A DNA stretch of 64,000 nucleotides from NCBI GenBank assembly GCA_016931295.1, contig JAFGEZ010000005.1:36152-100151 (forward strand). The letters are read 5' to 3'. The notes under the pieces are model-generated. The model was not told where the DNA came from, did not search any database, and saw only the letters and a list, made by a program, of their open reading frames with translations. Every line of letters starts with the position of its first letter. The first letter of the stretch is position 1. Both the position numbers and the translations under genes were made by a program. Origin of the DNA: Candidatus Krumholzibacteriota bacterium. GTDB taxonomy: Bacteria; Krumholzibacteriota; Krumholzibacteriia; Krumholzibacteriales; Krumholzibacteriaceae. Shown here piece by piece: positions 52,852 through 63,400 of this stretch.

Positions 52852-54198
52852 TCAGGCCCGGAGCTTCTTCGAGATGCGGGCCCGGACGATGATCGCCGCG
52901 AGGTTGAGAAGAAGAACCATCACGACGAGCGTCAATACCATACCGTACTGCACGTGCCGGATCTCGTCCACCGCCTCGTGCTCGGTGGCGAGATTGTAGA
53001 TGTTCCACGGCAGGGCCGGCGTCGGCTGGGAGAGCGTCTCGTGGATCCCGAGCGGCCGGCCGACCGAGACCGCCGCGGTGAAGATGATCGGCGCGGTCTC
53101 GCCGGCCGCCCGGCCCATCGAGATGATCACCGAGGTGAGTATGCCCGGCAGCGACGCGGGCAGGATCACCGTCAGAATCGTCCACCACTTGCCGGCGCCG
53201 AGACTCATCGCCGCTTCCTTGTACGTGACGGGGACGGCCCGTATCGCCTCCTCCGACGCCCGGATCACCGTCGGCATCACGAGGAGGGCGAGGGTGAGCG
53301 AGCCGGCGAGGACGCTCTTCGATCCGGAGACGTGGATCGTGTTGATGAAGAAGGCGAGGCCGAAGAGGCCGAAGACGATGCTCGGGACGCCGGCGAGCGA
53401 GGATATGCACGTGCGGAGCAGGCTCACGAAGCGTCCCTCGCCCGCGTACTCGGCGAGATAGATCGCCGCGACGATGCCGAAGGGCACGGCGAAGAGCATC
53501 GCCCCGATGGCGAGGTACAGCGTGCCGAGCATCTCCGGCCAGATCCCGCCGAAGAAATGCGAGTCGTAGGATTCGTCGGTGAGAAACCGCGGGTAGAAGG
53601 TCAGCCGCGGCCGGAGCATCTCCTCCGCCCTCGTTGCGATGAGCGGAAAGAGTGGCTCGAGCGCCGTCCCGCGGAAGCGCTCGACGCGGGGCGAACGGAC
53701 GACGACGCCCATGGCGGACCGGTCGGAAAAGTCGTAATTTTCGACGTACAGTATCCGGTCGATCCTGGCAAGGGCGCGGTCCCACCGCGTCTGCCCGTAG
53801 CGGTCGCGCATCAGCACCGGCTGCCGCTCGCCGGGACGCGGCCCGAAGAGCTCCCTGACGAGCTCCTCGATCTCCCTGAACTCCTTCCGGTACTCGCGTC
53901 GCCTCTCCCGATCCATTTCGTCGAGCTTTTCCGCGAAGGCGTTTATGATCTCGTAGGCGCCGGCCCGCGCCGCCTCTGCGGCGGCCGTCTCGAGCGCGAT
54001 CGTCTCCGGATCGCCGCGGTCGAATTTCTCCAGCATCAGTTCCCGGTGCTCGACCGTGGCCCGGAAGACGAAGGCGCCGGCGCCGCGGAGAAGAATCGGC
54101 CAGAGAAGTACGACCAGCGAGGCGGTCATGAGGAGGATCGAGAGGATCCCCACCGCGGAGAAGGACCGGTCGAGCAGCTTGCGGCTTCCGAGGTCCAT
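52852..54198 (-). CDS. pstA: Phosphate ABC transporter permease PstA with large periplasmic insertion
   Basis: 448 aa, about 150 longer than E. coli PstA. Segment one (ILSILLMTASLVVLLWPIL) is followed by ~180 residues of charged, partly coiled-coil sequence (AEKLDEMDRERRREYRKEF, YGQTRWDRALARIDRILYVENYDF). The five-helix core comes after it (GTLYLAIGAMLFAVPFGIVAAIYLAEY, AGVPSIVFGLFGLAFF, the EAAMSLGAGKWWTI coupling loop, GETAPIIFTAAVS). Such extended PstA proteins, some with a DUF3333-type domain, occur in other phyla. The insert should face the periplasm near PstS. It ends 34 nt before pstB. Confidence 0.92.
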   Translation of the reverse strand: MDLGSRKLLDRSFSAVGILSILLMTASLVVLLWPILLRGAGAFVFRATVEHRELMLEKFDRGDPETIALETAAAEAARAGAYEIINAFAEKLDEMDRERRREYRKEFREIEELVRELFGPRPGERQPVLMRDRYGQTRWDRALARIDRILYVENYDFSDRSAMGVVVRSPRVERFRGTALEPLFPLIATRAEEMLRPRLTFYPRFLTDESYDSHFFGGIWPEMLGTLYLAIGAMLFAVPFGIVAAIYLAEYAGEGRFVSLLRTCISSLAGVPSIVFGLFGLAFFINTIHVSGSKSVLAGSLTLALLVMPTVIRASEEAIRAVPVTYKEAAMSLGAGKWWTILTVILPASLPGILTSVIISMGRAAGETAPIIFTAAVSVGRPLGIHETLSQPTPALPWNIYNLATEHEAVDEIRHVQYGMVLTLVVMVLLLNLAAIIVRARISKKLRA

Positions 54199-54201
54199 CT
54201 C

Positions 54202-55344
54202 CTAGTACCCCCTCTTCCTCGCCTGGCGGACGATCAGCTCGCTGACGAGATTCGAGACGAAGGCGAAGGCGAGGAGGCAGAGCGCCATCGCGAAGAGGAC
54301 GTGGTAGCGCGCCGAGCCCGTCACGTGGTCGGCCTCTCCCATGTCGCCGGCGATCGTGGCGGTGAGCGTCCGGATCGGCTGGAGATAATTGAACCATGGC
54401 TCCGGTATGCGCGCCGCGTTTCCCGAGGCCATCCAGACGACCATCGTCTCGCCGACGGCCCGCATGACACCGAGGATGACCGCGGCGAGGATGCCGCTCC
54501 GCGCCGCGGGGATGACGACGCGGAGGAGCGTTTCCGCGCGGGTGGCGCCGAGCGCGTAGCTCCCCTCGCGGAGATCGCGGCCGACCGCGCCCAGGGCGTC
54601 CTCCGAGACGCTGACGACGGTCGGGAGCGCCATGATCCCGAGAATGATCGACGCGTTGAGCGCGTTCGTGCCGCTCGCGATGTCGAGTGCCCCGAGGAAG
54701 GCCCCGAGCCGCTGGAGCCCGTAGAACAGGACCGTTCCCATCCCGACCGTTACCGCGATCCGCAGGGGAAGGGCCCTCTTCAGACGCACCCTGGCCGTCG
54801 CGAGGTCTCCCAGGACGACGACCGCGATGATCGCCAGGGGGCCGAGGACGATCCAGGCTCCCGCGGCGAGCAGCCCCCCGCCCCGCTCCTGCAGCAACGG
54901 CGCGAAGACGACGAGGGCGAAGAATCCGTACACCACCGAGGGGACGGCGGCGAGCATCTCGATGATCGGCTTGACGATCTGCCGCAGTGAGAAGGGCAGG
55001 ATGTCGCTCAGGCAGAGGGCGGCGAGGACGCCGATCGGCACGGCGACGAGTATCGCCCCGAGCGTGACGAGCCCGCTCCCGACGAAGATCGCGCCGGCGC
55101 CGAACTCCGCCTCCTCACGCGACGGATACCACCGGGTGCCGGTGAAGAACTCCCCGATCCCCTCGATCCGGAAGAAGGGGATCGCGTCCCTGATGATGAA
55201 GTAGAAGATGAAGAGGAGGGCGAGAAGCGAGCTCGACGCCACGAAGACGAGGACCGAGCGACCCGCAAGGGCGCCCGCGCGCCTGAAGCGCCGGGCGCCC
55301 CTGCTCATGAGAAGCTTCTGACTCATCTCGTTTTGGGGTCGCAT
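54202..55344 (-). CDS. pstC: Phosphate ABC transporter permease PstC
   Basis: 380 aa. Six hydrophobic segments with PstC motifs: FTGTRWYPSREEAEFGAGAIFVGS (also in E. coli-type PstC as W.P....FG), PIGVLAALCLSDI, LAAVPSVVYGFFALVVFAP, EGSYALGATRAETLLRVVIP (coupling helix) and MRAVGETMVVWMASGN. A 70-residue segment between the third and fourth helices is longer than usual. It stops 3 nt before the pstA start, so translation is coupled. Confidence 0.94.
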   Translation of the reverse strand: MRPQNEMSQKLLMSRGARRFRRAGALAGRSVLVFVASSSLLALLFIFYFIIRDAIPFFRIEGIGEFFTGTRWYPSREEAEFGAGAIFVGSGLVTLGAILVAVPIGVLAALCLSDILPFSLRQIVKPIIEMLAAVPSVVYGFFALVVFAPLLQERGGGLLAAGAWIVLGPLAIIAVVVLGDLATARVRLKRALPLRIAVTVGMGTVLFYGLQRLGAFLGALDIASGTNALNASIILGIMALPTVVSVSEDALGAVGRDLREGSYALGATRAETLLRVVIPAARSGILAAVILGVMRAVGETMVVWMASGNAARIPEPWFNYLQPIRTLTATIAGDMGEADHVTGSARYHVLFAMALCLLAFAFVSNLVSELIVRQARKRGY

Positions 55345-55397
55345 ACCGGTCCTGTCCCGCGTCGCGCCGAAACGACGGCTTCTCGTCCGGGTTCGGT

Positions 55398-56240
55398 CTA
55401 GTACCTGGTCACCGGGACGAACCCGATCTCCTCAACGATCTCCTGCCCCTTCTCCGTCAAATACAGCGTGACGAAGGCGTGCAGGTGGGTGCCGAGCTTC
55501 GGATACCCGTCGGTGAACATGAACAGCGGCCGGGCGATCGGGTAGACGCCCGAGGAGACGGTGTTCATGTCGGGATAGACGCCGTTTATCGTGAGCGCCT
55601 TGACCGAGCGATCGACGAATCCGAGTCCGACGTAGCCGATGGCCGCCGGCGTGCTCTGCACCCGCTGGCGGATGGCGCCGTTCGAGCCGACGTACTCGGC
55701 CGTGTCGGCGATCTTCTCCTTCTTCATGACGAGATTCTCGAAGGTCTCGTAGGTGCCGCTGTTCGTGTCCCGGCTGATCATCACGATCGCCACGTCCGGG
55801 CCGCCGAGCTGCTTCCAGTTGGTGATCGTGCCCATGTAGATGTCGCGGACCTCGGCGACGGTGAGCTTCGAGACCGGGTTGCTCGGGTGGACGACGATGG
55901 CGAGACCGTCGACGGCGACGACGTGCGCCACCGGCATGCGGCCCTTCTCGACCGCCGCCGCGAACTCCTTGTCCTTCATGAAACGGGACATGTCCGCGAT
56001 GTCGCAGGTACCGTTGATGAGGCTCTTTGCGCCGTTGCCGCTGCCCGACTCGCTCACGGTGACGTTCACGTCGGGATGAAGCGACATGTAGTACTCGGCG
56101 AAGGCCTTCGCGATCGGACCGACCGTGGTCGACCCGTCGATGAAGATCCTGGTTTCCTCGGCGACGGCGCCGGGGGCGAAGAGACCGGTGACGATCGCGG
56201 CGATCGCCGCGACGGCCAGCATGGTGATGGATCTGCGCAT
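55398..56240 (-). CDS. pstS: Periplasmic phosphate-binding protein PstS
   Basis: 280 aa. A signal peptide (MLAVAAIAAIVTGLFAPGAVAEE) is cleavable, with no lipobox. Phosphate-binding loops are IDGSTTVGPIAKAFAEYY, SGSGNGAKSLINGTCDIADMSR and ISRDTNSGTYETF, with the usual Ser, Asp, Arg and Thr ligands. It delivers phosphate to PstCA. The ATG at 56240 has GGCGGAAAG upstream and begins the signal peptide. It follows the porin gene by 103 nt. Confidence 0.95.
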   Translation of the reverse strand: MRRSITMLAVAAIAAIVTGLFAPGAVAEETRIFIDGSTTVGPIAKAFAEYYMSLHPDVNVTVSESGSGNGAKSLINGTCDIADMSRFMKDKEFAAAVEKGRMPVAHVVAVDGLAIVVHPSNPVSKLTVAEVRDIYMGTITNWKQLGGPDVAIVMISRDTNSGTYETFENLVMKKEKIADTAEYVGSNGAIRQRVQSTPAAIGYVGLGFVDRSVKALTINGVYPDMNTVSSGVYPIARPLFMFTDGYPKLGTHLHAFVTLYLTEKGQEIVEEIGFVPVTRY

Positions 56241-56343
56241 GGCTTTCCGCCTTTGTCTAAGGTTGCCCCGGAAATCCATACTTCCCCCGTGAATCGAATG
56301 GTAGGGGAATGTCCGATTTCCGTTAAAGAACATTCTTCATTCC

Positions 56344-57441
56344 CTAGAACTTCAATACGAGATCGACGAGCAGTCGCTTGAAGTCGATCTCCTCGTCGAT
56401 GCCCTTGTTGTTGACGAAGAACGAGAGGGCGAGGTCGACCTTCTTCGCGATCCCGTAGCCGGCGCCGATCTCGAATCCGTTGCCGTTCGTGCCGCCGCCG
56501 ATGAAATCGGAGTCGGTGAACTCGCCGACCACCGCGTCGTCCTCGACCTCGCGGTAGTTCGCGTACACCTTCACGTGGCCCTTGTCCTTGCCGTGCTGTA
56601 CCGAGGCGCCGAACAGGTACGCCGTGTCGAGGCTGTCGGCCTCGATGTTCCGGACGAAGTCCCCGTAGACCGCGAAGGCGAGCTTCTCGAGCTTCACGCC
56701 GAACTCGGCCTGGAACTCGGCCACGTTGTAGTCCGTGGCGTAGAGCATGTCGCCGTCGTCGTCGATGCCGGTGTTCCCGAAAAGGTCACCCGGATCGTAC
56801 ATCCCGGCGTAGCCCTCGAACGCCTGGTAGTCGTAGTAACCGCCGGCGACGACGAGCCGCATGCCGTCGGCGGGCGTGATCCTGATTCCGGCCTGGCCGC
56901 CGGCCATCCATGAATCGTCGTCCGACGAGCGCTCTTCCAGGTAGAAGAAGGCACCGTTCACGAAGAGGGCCACCCGCTCGTCGATTTTCGCCTCGTAGGT
57001 GACGGCCGCGCCCTCGGGATTCCAGTCGCCGTCCCAGATGAGCTCGGTCTTCTGCACCGTGTTGAAGGGGAGCTTCATCTTTCCACCGACGATGTGGAGT
57101 CCGTCGATCAGGCCGGGATGGAAGTCGAAGTAGGCCAGATCGAGGCCGAAGCCCTTGGTGGATGCCCCGTCGGTCATCGACTGGTTCGTCGAGACGGGAT
57201 CGTCGGAACCGCTCGCCAGGCGAATGCCCACCGACCAGTCGTCGGTGACCGTCGCGCCGAGCTCGAGCCTCGCGCGGATCCGCCAGCGGTTGCGATCGAC
57301 ATCCTTCGACTCGTCCTGGATGAGGTCATGGCGCTGACGGAAATCGCCTTTGATCTTGACCTTGTCGTACCATTCTCCCGCCTGCGCGGCGCCGGCGGCG
57401 AGGAACGATCCGATCAATACGAACAGGATGGCTCTCTTCAT
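56344..57441 (-). CDS. Outer-membrane porin, phosphate-regulon associated
   Basis: 365 aa. A signal peptide (AILFVLIGSFLAAGAAQA) is followed by alternating strands and short turns typical of a 16-18-strand barrel: KIKGDFRQRHDL, RWRIRARLELGATV, GLDLAYFDFHPGLIDGLHIVGGKMKLPF, RLVVAGGYYDYQAFEG and AFAVYGDFVRNIE. The C-terminus LLVDLVLKF ends in Phe, the barrel-assembly signal. Its place between phoR and pstS suggests an anion or phosphate channel like OprP/OprO or PhoE by role, but sequence alone does not show selectivity. AAAGGAGG precedes the ATG at 57441. Confidence 0.88.
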   Translation of the reverse strand: MKRAILFVLIGSFLAAGAAQAGEWYDKVKIKGDFRQRHDLIQDESKDVDRNRWRIRARLELGATVTDDWSVGIRLASGSDDPVSTNQSMTDGASTKGFGLDLAYFDFHPGLIDGLHIVGGKMKLPFNTVQKTELIWDGDWNPEGAAVTYEAKIDERVALFVNGAFFYLEERSSDDDSWMAGGQAGIRITPADGMRLVVAGGYYDYQAFEGYAGMYDPGDLFGNTGIDDDGDMLYATDYNVAEFQAEFGVKLEKLAFAVYGDFVRNIEADSLDTAYLFGASVQHGKDKGHVKVYANYREVEDDAVVGEFTDSDFIGGGTNGNGFEIGAGYGIAKKVDLALSFFVNNKGIDEEIDFKRLLVDLVLKF

Positions 57442-57562
57442 GCGTGCTTCCTCCTTTGGCTGAAGCCCCATCCGTTCCCTGTACGGTCCGGCAAAGTATG
57501 GACACCGCTCGTTATGCCGATGTGAAGGAAAAGTTAGAAAACGGTGAGCGGCGCAACCCGCG

Positions 57563-59344
57563 TTATATTTTGCGATTGGGCAAGCGGAGCACGAAGGTGC
57601 TCCCCTCGCCGAAGGCGCTCTCGACCTCGACGGATCCCCCGTGCGCCTGGGCGATGTGCTTGACGATCGCCAGGCCGAGACCGGTTCCGCCGAGCGTGCG
57701 GCTGCGCGCCCTGTCCACCCTGTAGAACCGCTCGAAGAGCCGGTCGAGGTTCTCCTCGCGGATCCCGATCCCCTCGTCCCTGACGCGGATGACGATGTCT
57801 CCGCCCTCCTCCGTCGCCGAGACGCGGACAACGCCCCCCTCCTCGCTGTAGGTGACGGCGTTGTCGACGAGATTGATCAGGGCCTGCTCGACGAGGGCGG
57901 CGTTGACGGTGCCCTCCAGGTCGTCGGGGCAATCGAGCTCGATCTTCACCCGGCGCTGCCCGACCCGGCCGGCGCAGAGGGAGATCGCCTCCCCGGCGAT
58001 CTCCTTGATGCGGGCCCGGTCGAATCGCATGCGCGACCGCTCCTGCTCGTTCTCCACCGAGGAGAGCATCAGCAGGTCGCCGATGATCGCGTTCATCTTG
58101 TCGGCCTGCCGGGAAATGATCCCGAGGAACCGCTTGGCCTCGGCCGTGTCGTGGATCGCCCCGTCCCGCAGCGTCTCGACGAATCCCTTGATCGAGGTGA
58201 TCGGCGTGCGCAGCTCGTGGGAGACGTTCGCGACGAACTCGCTCCGGAGCGTCTCGAGCTGACGGATGCGGGTGACGTCGTTCAGCACGACCACCGCGCC
58301 GAGAAGTTCGCCGTCGCGATCGAGGAGCTGCGCCCCGTGCGCCTGGAGATACTGCGTGCCGCCCCCGCCCCTCAAGGTGATGCTTTCCTCGACCGGTTCG
58401 TCGGCCGAGAGTGCCCTCTGGACGAACTCCTGCAGGTAGGGGTTCCGCACGACCTCCTGGATGGTCAGTCCCGTCGCCTTCGACGGCTCGACGCCGAGCA
58501 GCGCCGACGCGGCGCGGTTGAGGCGGAGCACCCGCTCGGACGTGTCGACGGCGATGAGCCCCTCGATCATGCTCGAGAAGACCGCCTCCTGCTCGTTGCG
58601 CTGGCGCTCGACCGTGAGGATGCGGTCCTGGAGGTTGTAGGCCATGCCGTTCATCACCTCGGCGAGATCGGCGATCTCCACGAGGTCGTGCGCGGGGATG
58701 CGGTAATCGAGATCGTTGCGCGTGAAATGCTCGGCCCCGCGACGTATCTCCTCGATCGGCCGGCTGATGCGGCGCGACACGTAGAGGCTGATGATGCCCG
58801 CGAGAACGGCGGCCACCAGGCCGCCGTAGAGGATCCTGACGTACATGCCGCGCAGGGTCTCGTCGATGAAGGTGAGCGGCAGCGATGCGCGGACGGCCGC
58901 CGCGACGCGACCGTCCCGCATGACGGGAACCGCCACGTACATGAAGTTGCGCCGGAGGGTCTCGCTGTACCGCGTCGACCGGCCGGGCACGCCGGCGAGG
59001 GCGCGGATGATCTCGGGGCGGTCGCCGTGGTTTTCCATCGAGACCGGATCCTCCTCGGAATCGGCCGCGACCCGCCCGTCGGGGAGGATCACGGTGAACC
59101 GCGTCCCGGTGAGCTCGCCGAGGGAATCGGAGAGATCGTTCATCGATCCGCCGGAGTCGTCGCCCATGCGGATCGCGACGAGCTCCGCGACGAGGATCGC
59201 CCGCGCGCGCAGATCGTCCCCCGTCCGGTCGTAGTAATGCTCCTTGACGGTGCGCGAGGCGTACCACGAGACGGCCGCCAGCGCGACGATGATCACGGCG
59301 ACATAGTACGGGAAGAGATGCCAGAGTATGCGGCGCCTGCGCAT
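57563..59344 (-). CDS. phoR: Phosphate-sensing histidine kinase PhoR
   Basis: 593 aa. Two transmembrane segments (~10-28 and ~170-190) flank a periplasmic sensor domain. Then come HAMP (ISRPIEEIRRGAEHF), PAS (AVFSSMIEGLIAVDTSERVLRLN), HisKA with the phospho-acceptor His376 in FVANVSHELRTPI, and the ATPase domain: N box LINLVDNAVTYS, G1 DEGIGI, F box LFERFYRVD, G2 GGTGLGLAIVKHI. It should phosphorylate PhoB when phosphate is scarce, under PstB/PhoU control. It starts immediately after the phoB stop. A periplasmic sensor this large is absent from E. coli PhoR but common elsewhere. Confidence 0.94.
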   Translation of the reverse strand: MRRRRILWHLFPYYVAVIIVALAAVSWYASRTVKEHYYDRTGDDLRARAILVAELVAIRMGDDSGGSMNDLSDSLGELTGTRFTVILPDGRVAADSEEDPVSMENHGDRPEIIRALAGVPGRSTRYSETLRRNFMYVAVPVMRDGRVAAAVRASLPLTFIDETLRGMYVRILYGGLVAAVLAGIISLYVSRRISRPIEEIRRGAEHFTRNDLDYRIPAHDLVEIADLAEVMNGMAYNLQDRILTVERQRNEQEAVFSSMIEGLIAVDTSERVLRLNRAASALLGVEPSKATGLTIQEVVRNPYLQEFVQRALSADEPVEESITLRGGGGTQYLQAHGAQLLDRDGELLGAVVVLNDVTRIRQLETLRSEFVANVSHELRTPITSIKGFVETLRDGAIHDTAEAKRFLGIISRQADKMNAIIGDLLMLSSVENEQERSRMRFDRARIKEIAGEAISLCAGRVGQRRVKIELDCPDDLEGTVNAALVEQALINLVDNAVTYSEEGGVVRVSATEEGGDIVIRVRDEGIGIREENLDRLFERFYRVDRARSRTLGGTGLGLAIVKHIAQAHGGSVEVESAFGEGSTFVLRLPNRKI

Positions 59345-60034
<690 letters not shown>

Positions 60035-60207
60035 GAGGCTTCCCCCTCGGGATCGAATCCGGACACTGCGCGATACCGCGAATCTATGCCCGTTTCGTCA
60101 GGTCCATATTACGATAGGATTAGTTTTCGATGAAAGGATGGAATCGCCGTTTTTTCCACGGAGTTTCCGCTGTTCGATCCGCCGCCGGGCGGCCGCCGCC
60201 GCGTCGA

Positions 60208-60285
60208 TGGTCGGGGCGGCCGGATTCGAACCGGCGACTTCCTGCTCCCAAAGCAGGCGCGCTAACCGGACTGCGCCACGCCCCG
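60208..60285 (-). tRNA. tRNA-Pro(TGG)
   Basis: 78 nt: acceptor CGGGGCG/CGCCCCG, D arm GCGC/GCGC, anticodon stem CCTGC/GCAGG, loop TTTGGGA (anticodon TGG), T arm GCCGG-TTCGAAT-CCGGC, discriminator A and encoded CCA (60210-60208). Confidence 0.97.
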
Positions 60286-60328
60286 ACCCCTGTCGCGGAG
60301 CGGCGTCCCCCGCGGGACGCCCGCACGG

Positions 60329-60358
60329 AGTATTCATTCGCCCCGCGGGCCGAGTCAA
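60329..60358 (-). promoter_or_regulatory. Promoter of tRNA-Pro
   Basis: On the minus strand, TTGACT (60358-60353), 18-bp spacer, AATACT (60334-60329), 43 nt before the tRNA 5' end. Confidence 0.5.
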
Positions 60359-60389
60359 GGGAAACCGGGGTTCTCCGCCGCCGGGCTCG

Positions 60390-60419
60390 TTGACGGCGTC
60401 CCCCCGACGCACGTATGAT
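60390..60419 (+). promoter_or_regulatory. Promoter of the TamB-like gene
   Basis: TTGACG, 18-bp spacer, TATGAT; the GTG start lies 44 nt further downstream. Confidence 0.65.
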
Positions 60420-60463
60420 GGAAGGCGTCCCTGCCGCGCGGCGGTCGGGACGGGGGGAGATCC

Positions 60464-63400
60464 GTGGGTTCGTCTGACGGAAAACGCATCCGGTGGCCGT
60501 TCGTCGTCGTGGCGGCGGCTGTCTTCCTGGTCATGCTCGCCGCATCGCTGGCGACGCCTCCCGGCGAGGAGCTCCTTCGCCGGATCGCCGTCTCCCGGCT
60601 CCGGTCGGCCACCGGACTCGAGGTATCGATCGAACGGATCGAGACCGATCTCCGCTCCCGCCTCGTCGTCGACGAAATCGTTTTGCGGCGTTTCGGCGAC
60701 GCCCCCGGAGCGGACGCGCTCCTCTCGATCGGCCGCGCCGACGTCAGTTTCCGCTTCCGCCCCCTCCTGCGGGGCCGGCTCGACTTCCGCCGGATCGGAA
60801 TCGACTCGCTCCGCGCCGATCTCGACCGCGCCGACATCGAGCCGTTCCTGCCCGCAGGGCCGGCCGGCGGCGGCGCGGCCCCGGGGCCGCCCCGCGTCCG
60901 GTTCGACACCGTCACCGTGGAGGGGATCGCCGCCCGCTACCGCGACGGAAACCTCGCCCTCAGTCTCCAGTCGCCGGGACTGACCGTCTCGGCGAAAGCG
61001 GACGGCGGACTCGACGCCTCGATCGTCGCGACGGTCTCCGCTCATCGCGGCGCCGGCGCCGTGGCCGTCGGCGTCCGGGTTACCGGTCTTCGCGCCGATA
61101 TCGGAACCGCTCCGGGCGGGTACCGGTTCACCGTCGCCGCGGACACGATCGTCGCCGCGGAAAGCGACCGGTCCGCCGCCCTCGTCTCCATCACGGCCGA
61201 TGCCCTGCTCTCCGCCGGCGATCTCGCGTTCCGGGCGACGGCCGCGTCCGGTCAAGCGGCGGGTTTCCATTTCGGCGGCCTCCTCGCCGCGGGTCGGATC
61301 GCGGACGGCGTGGCGGTCGTCGACTCCTTCGGGGTCGCGATCCTCGACGGGCGCGTCGAGGGCTCGGGACGAATCACCGCCGACCGGTCGCTCGACGCTC
61401 GCCTTCGCCTCCGCTCCGTCGCGCTCGATCCGATCCGGCGGCTCGCCGGCGTTTTCCCGGGCGCGGAGAGCCGCTGGAACGCGAGCGGCGGCCTGATCGA
61501 CGGCACGCTCGCCCTTGCCGGACGGATCGATTCGCTCGAGACGATCGACGTCGACGCATCGGTGACCGTCGCCGGCGTCCGCATGGGCGGCCGCCCCGTG
61601 CCCATGGCCGTCCTCGAGGCCCACCTCGGCGGTGGCCGGGGATCGCTGCAACTTCGACAGGAGCGGGCGGAGGTCGCCGCCGAGGGCAGCTTCGCACGCG
61701 GGAACGTGAGCGTCGACGCATCGGCCGACGTCCCGTCGATCGCCCCCTTCGCCGCGCTGGCCGGGTTCGGTGGCGTCGACGGACGGCTTCGCCTCCGGGG
61801 AACGATCCGCGGAAACCCGGCGTCGCCGGCCGTCGATATCGCACTCGAGGGAAGCGGGATCGACGCCCGGGGATTCCCGGCGGACACCGTCGCCGCCGCG
61901 GCGACGATCCGGGGAAATGCCGCGCGGCTGACGCGATTCTTCGCCGCGGCCGCGATCGACTCTCTCGGCACAGTGCCGTCGGCCGGCGACGCCGGCCTGT
62001 CGGGTAGCCTGCGGTACGAGGTGCGGGCGAGCGGCACGCCTGACAGCATCTCGGCCGTCTTCGACGTCTCCCTCGGCCGCCCCGCCCTTCGCGGGATCGC
62101 CCTCGACACGATCGACGCGACGGGCCGCTATGCAGGCGGCGCCGTCGAGATCGAACGCCTGTCGATCGGCCGCGACTCGCTGCAGGCCGCGGGGACGGGC
62201 TCGTTCGACCGGGCGACCGGCGCCGGACGACTCTTTCTCGCGCTCCTCGTTCACGGCGAGGGCGACGCGCCCGGCAGGTTGGCGGGAGACATGGAGGCAT
62301 CGGCCCGGATCGATTCGACCGGCCTGCCCCTGTCCGGCGCGATCCGCGCGGAGGGCCTCGATCTCGCACTCGCCGCGCCGCTGCTGCCGACCGGCCTGGC
62401 GGCGGCGGGAAGTTTCTCGTGCGACCTCGACTGGGTTGCCGCCCGCCCCGCGCCCGGAGCGCGCGGAACGGTCTCGGTCCGGGGACGGATCGATGCGGCC
62501 GCCGGGGGCACGCGGGCGATCGACAGCCTCGCCGCCGATCTCGACGTCGCCGACGCGTCGATCACCGTCCGGCGGCTGTCCGGGCGCATGAGAAACGTCC
62601 CGGTCTCGGCGACGGGGGGAATCGTTTTCGCGCCGGAAAAGCGCTTCCTTGTCGATCTCGCCGTCGTCGCAGCCGGCGCGCCCGCCGCCGCATGCCGCGG
62701 CCTCGTCGGCCGGGACACGCTCTCCATCGAGCTGGAATCCCCCCGCCTCGACGTCGCCGTCTTCTCGCCGCTCCTGCCCGTTCCGGTGGATTCGGGGCGT
62801 GTCGAGGCCCGGCTCCGGATCGGCGGCCGCCCGGGCGATCCGCTCGTCGACGGCGACCTCGCCGTCGACGGATTATCGTTCCGCCCCTCCGCTGACATCG
62901 CCGTGAGCGGCGGGCGCCTGCGCGCCGGATTCGACGGACGTCGCGTCCGCATCGACACGCTCGTCGCCGGCATCAACGGGGGCCGCGTCTCCGCGGCCGG
63001 CGTCGTCGAGCACCGCGGCGGCATTCCCGAACTGATCGATCTCCGTGCGGAGGCGGCGGGAATCGAATGGAACCGCCAGGCGGTCGGCCGATTGAGCGTC
63101 GTTTCCGCCGACCTCGCGTGCCGCCCCGCCGGCGACGGCCACCGGCTGTCCGGGGAGATCGTCATCGGGGAGTCGCGCTTCGTCAAGGCCCTCCCTCCCC
63201 GGGAGATCGTCGCCGCGGCGCGGGCGCGTCGAGGCGCACCGCCCGCCGACCGGCCCGACATCATCGAGAAGACCGCGATCGAGGTGCGAATCCGCACGGG
63301 GGGCGACATCTGGATCGACAACAACCTCGCGCGCGTCCGACTCAGCCCCAACGTGAGCGTCGGCGGCACGCTCGCGCGGCCGGTCGTCACCGGCCGGGTG

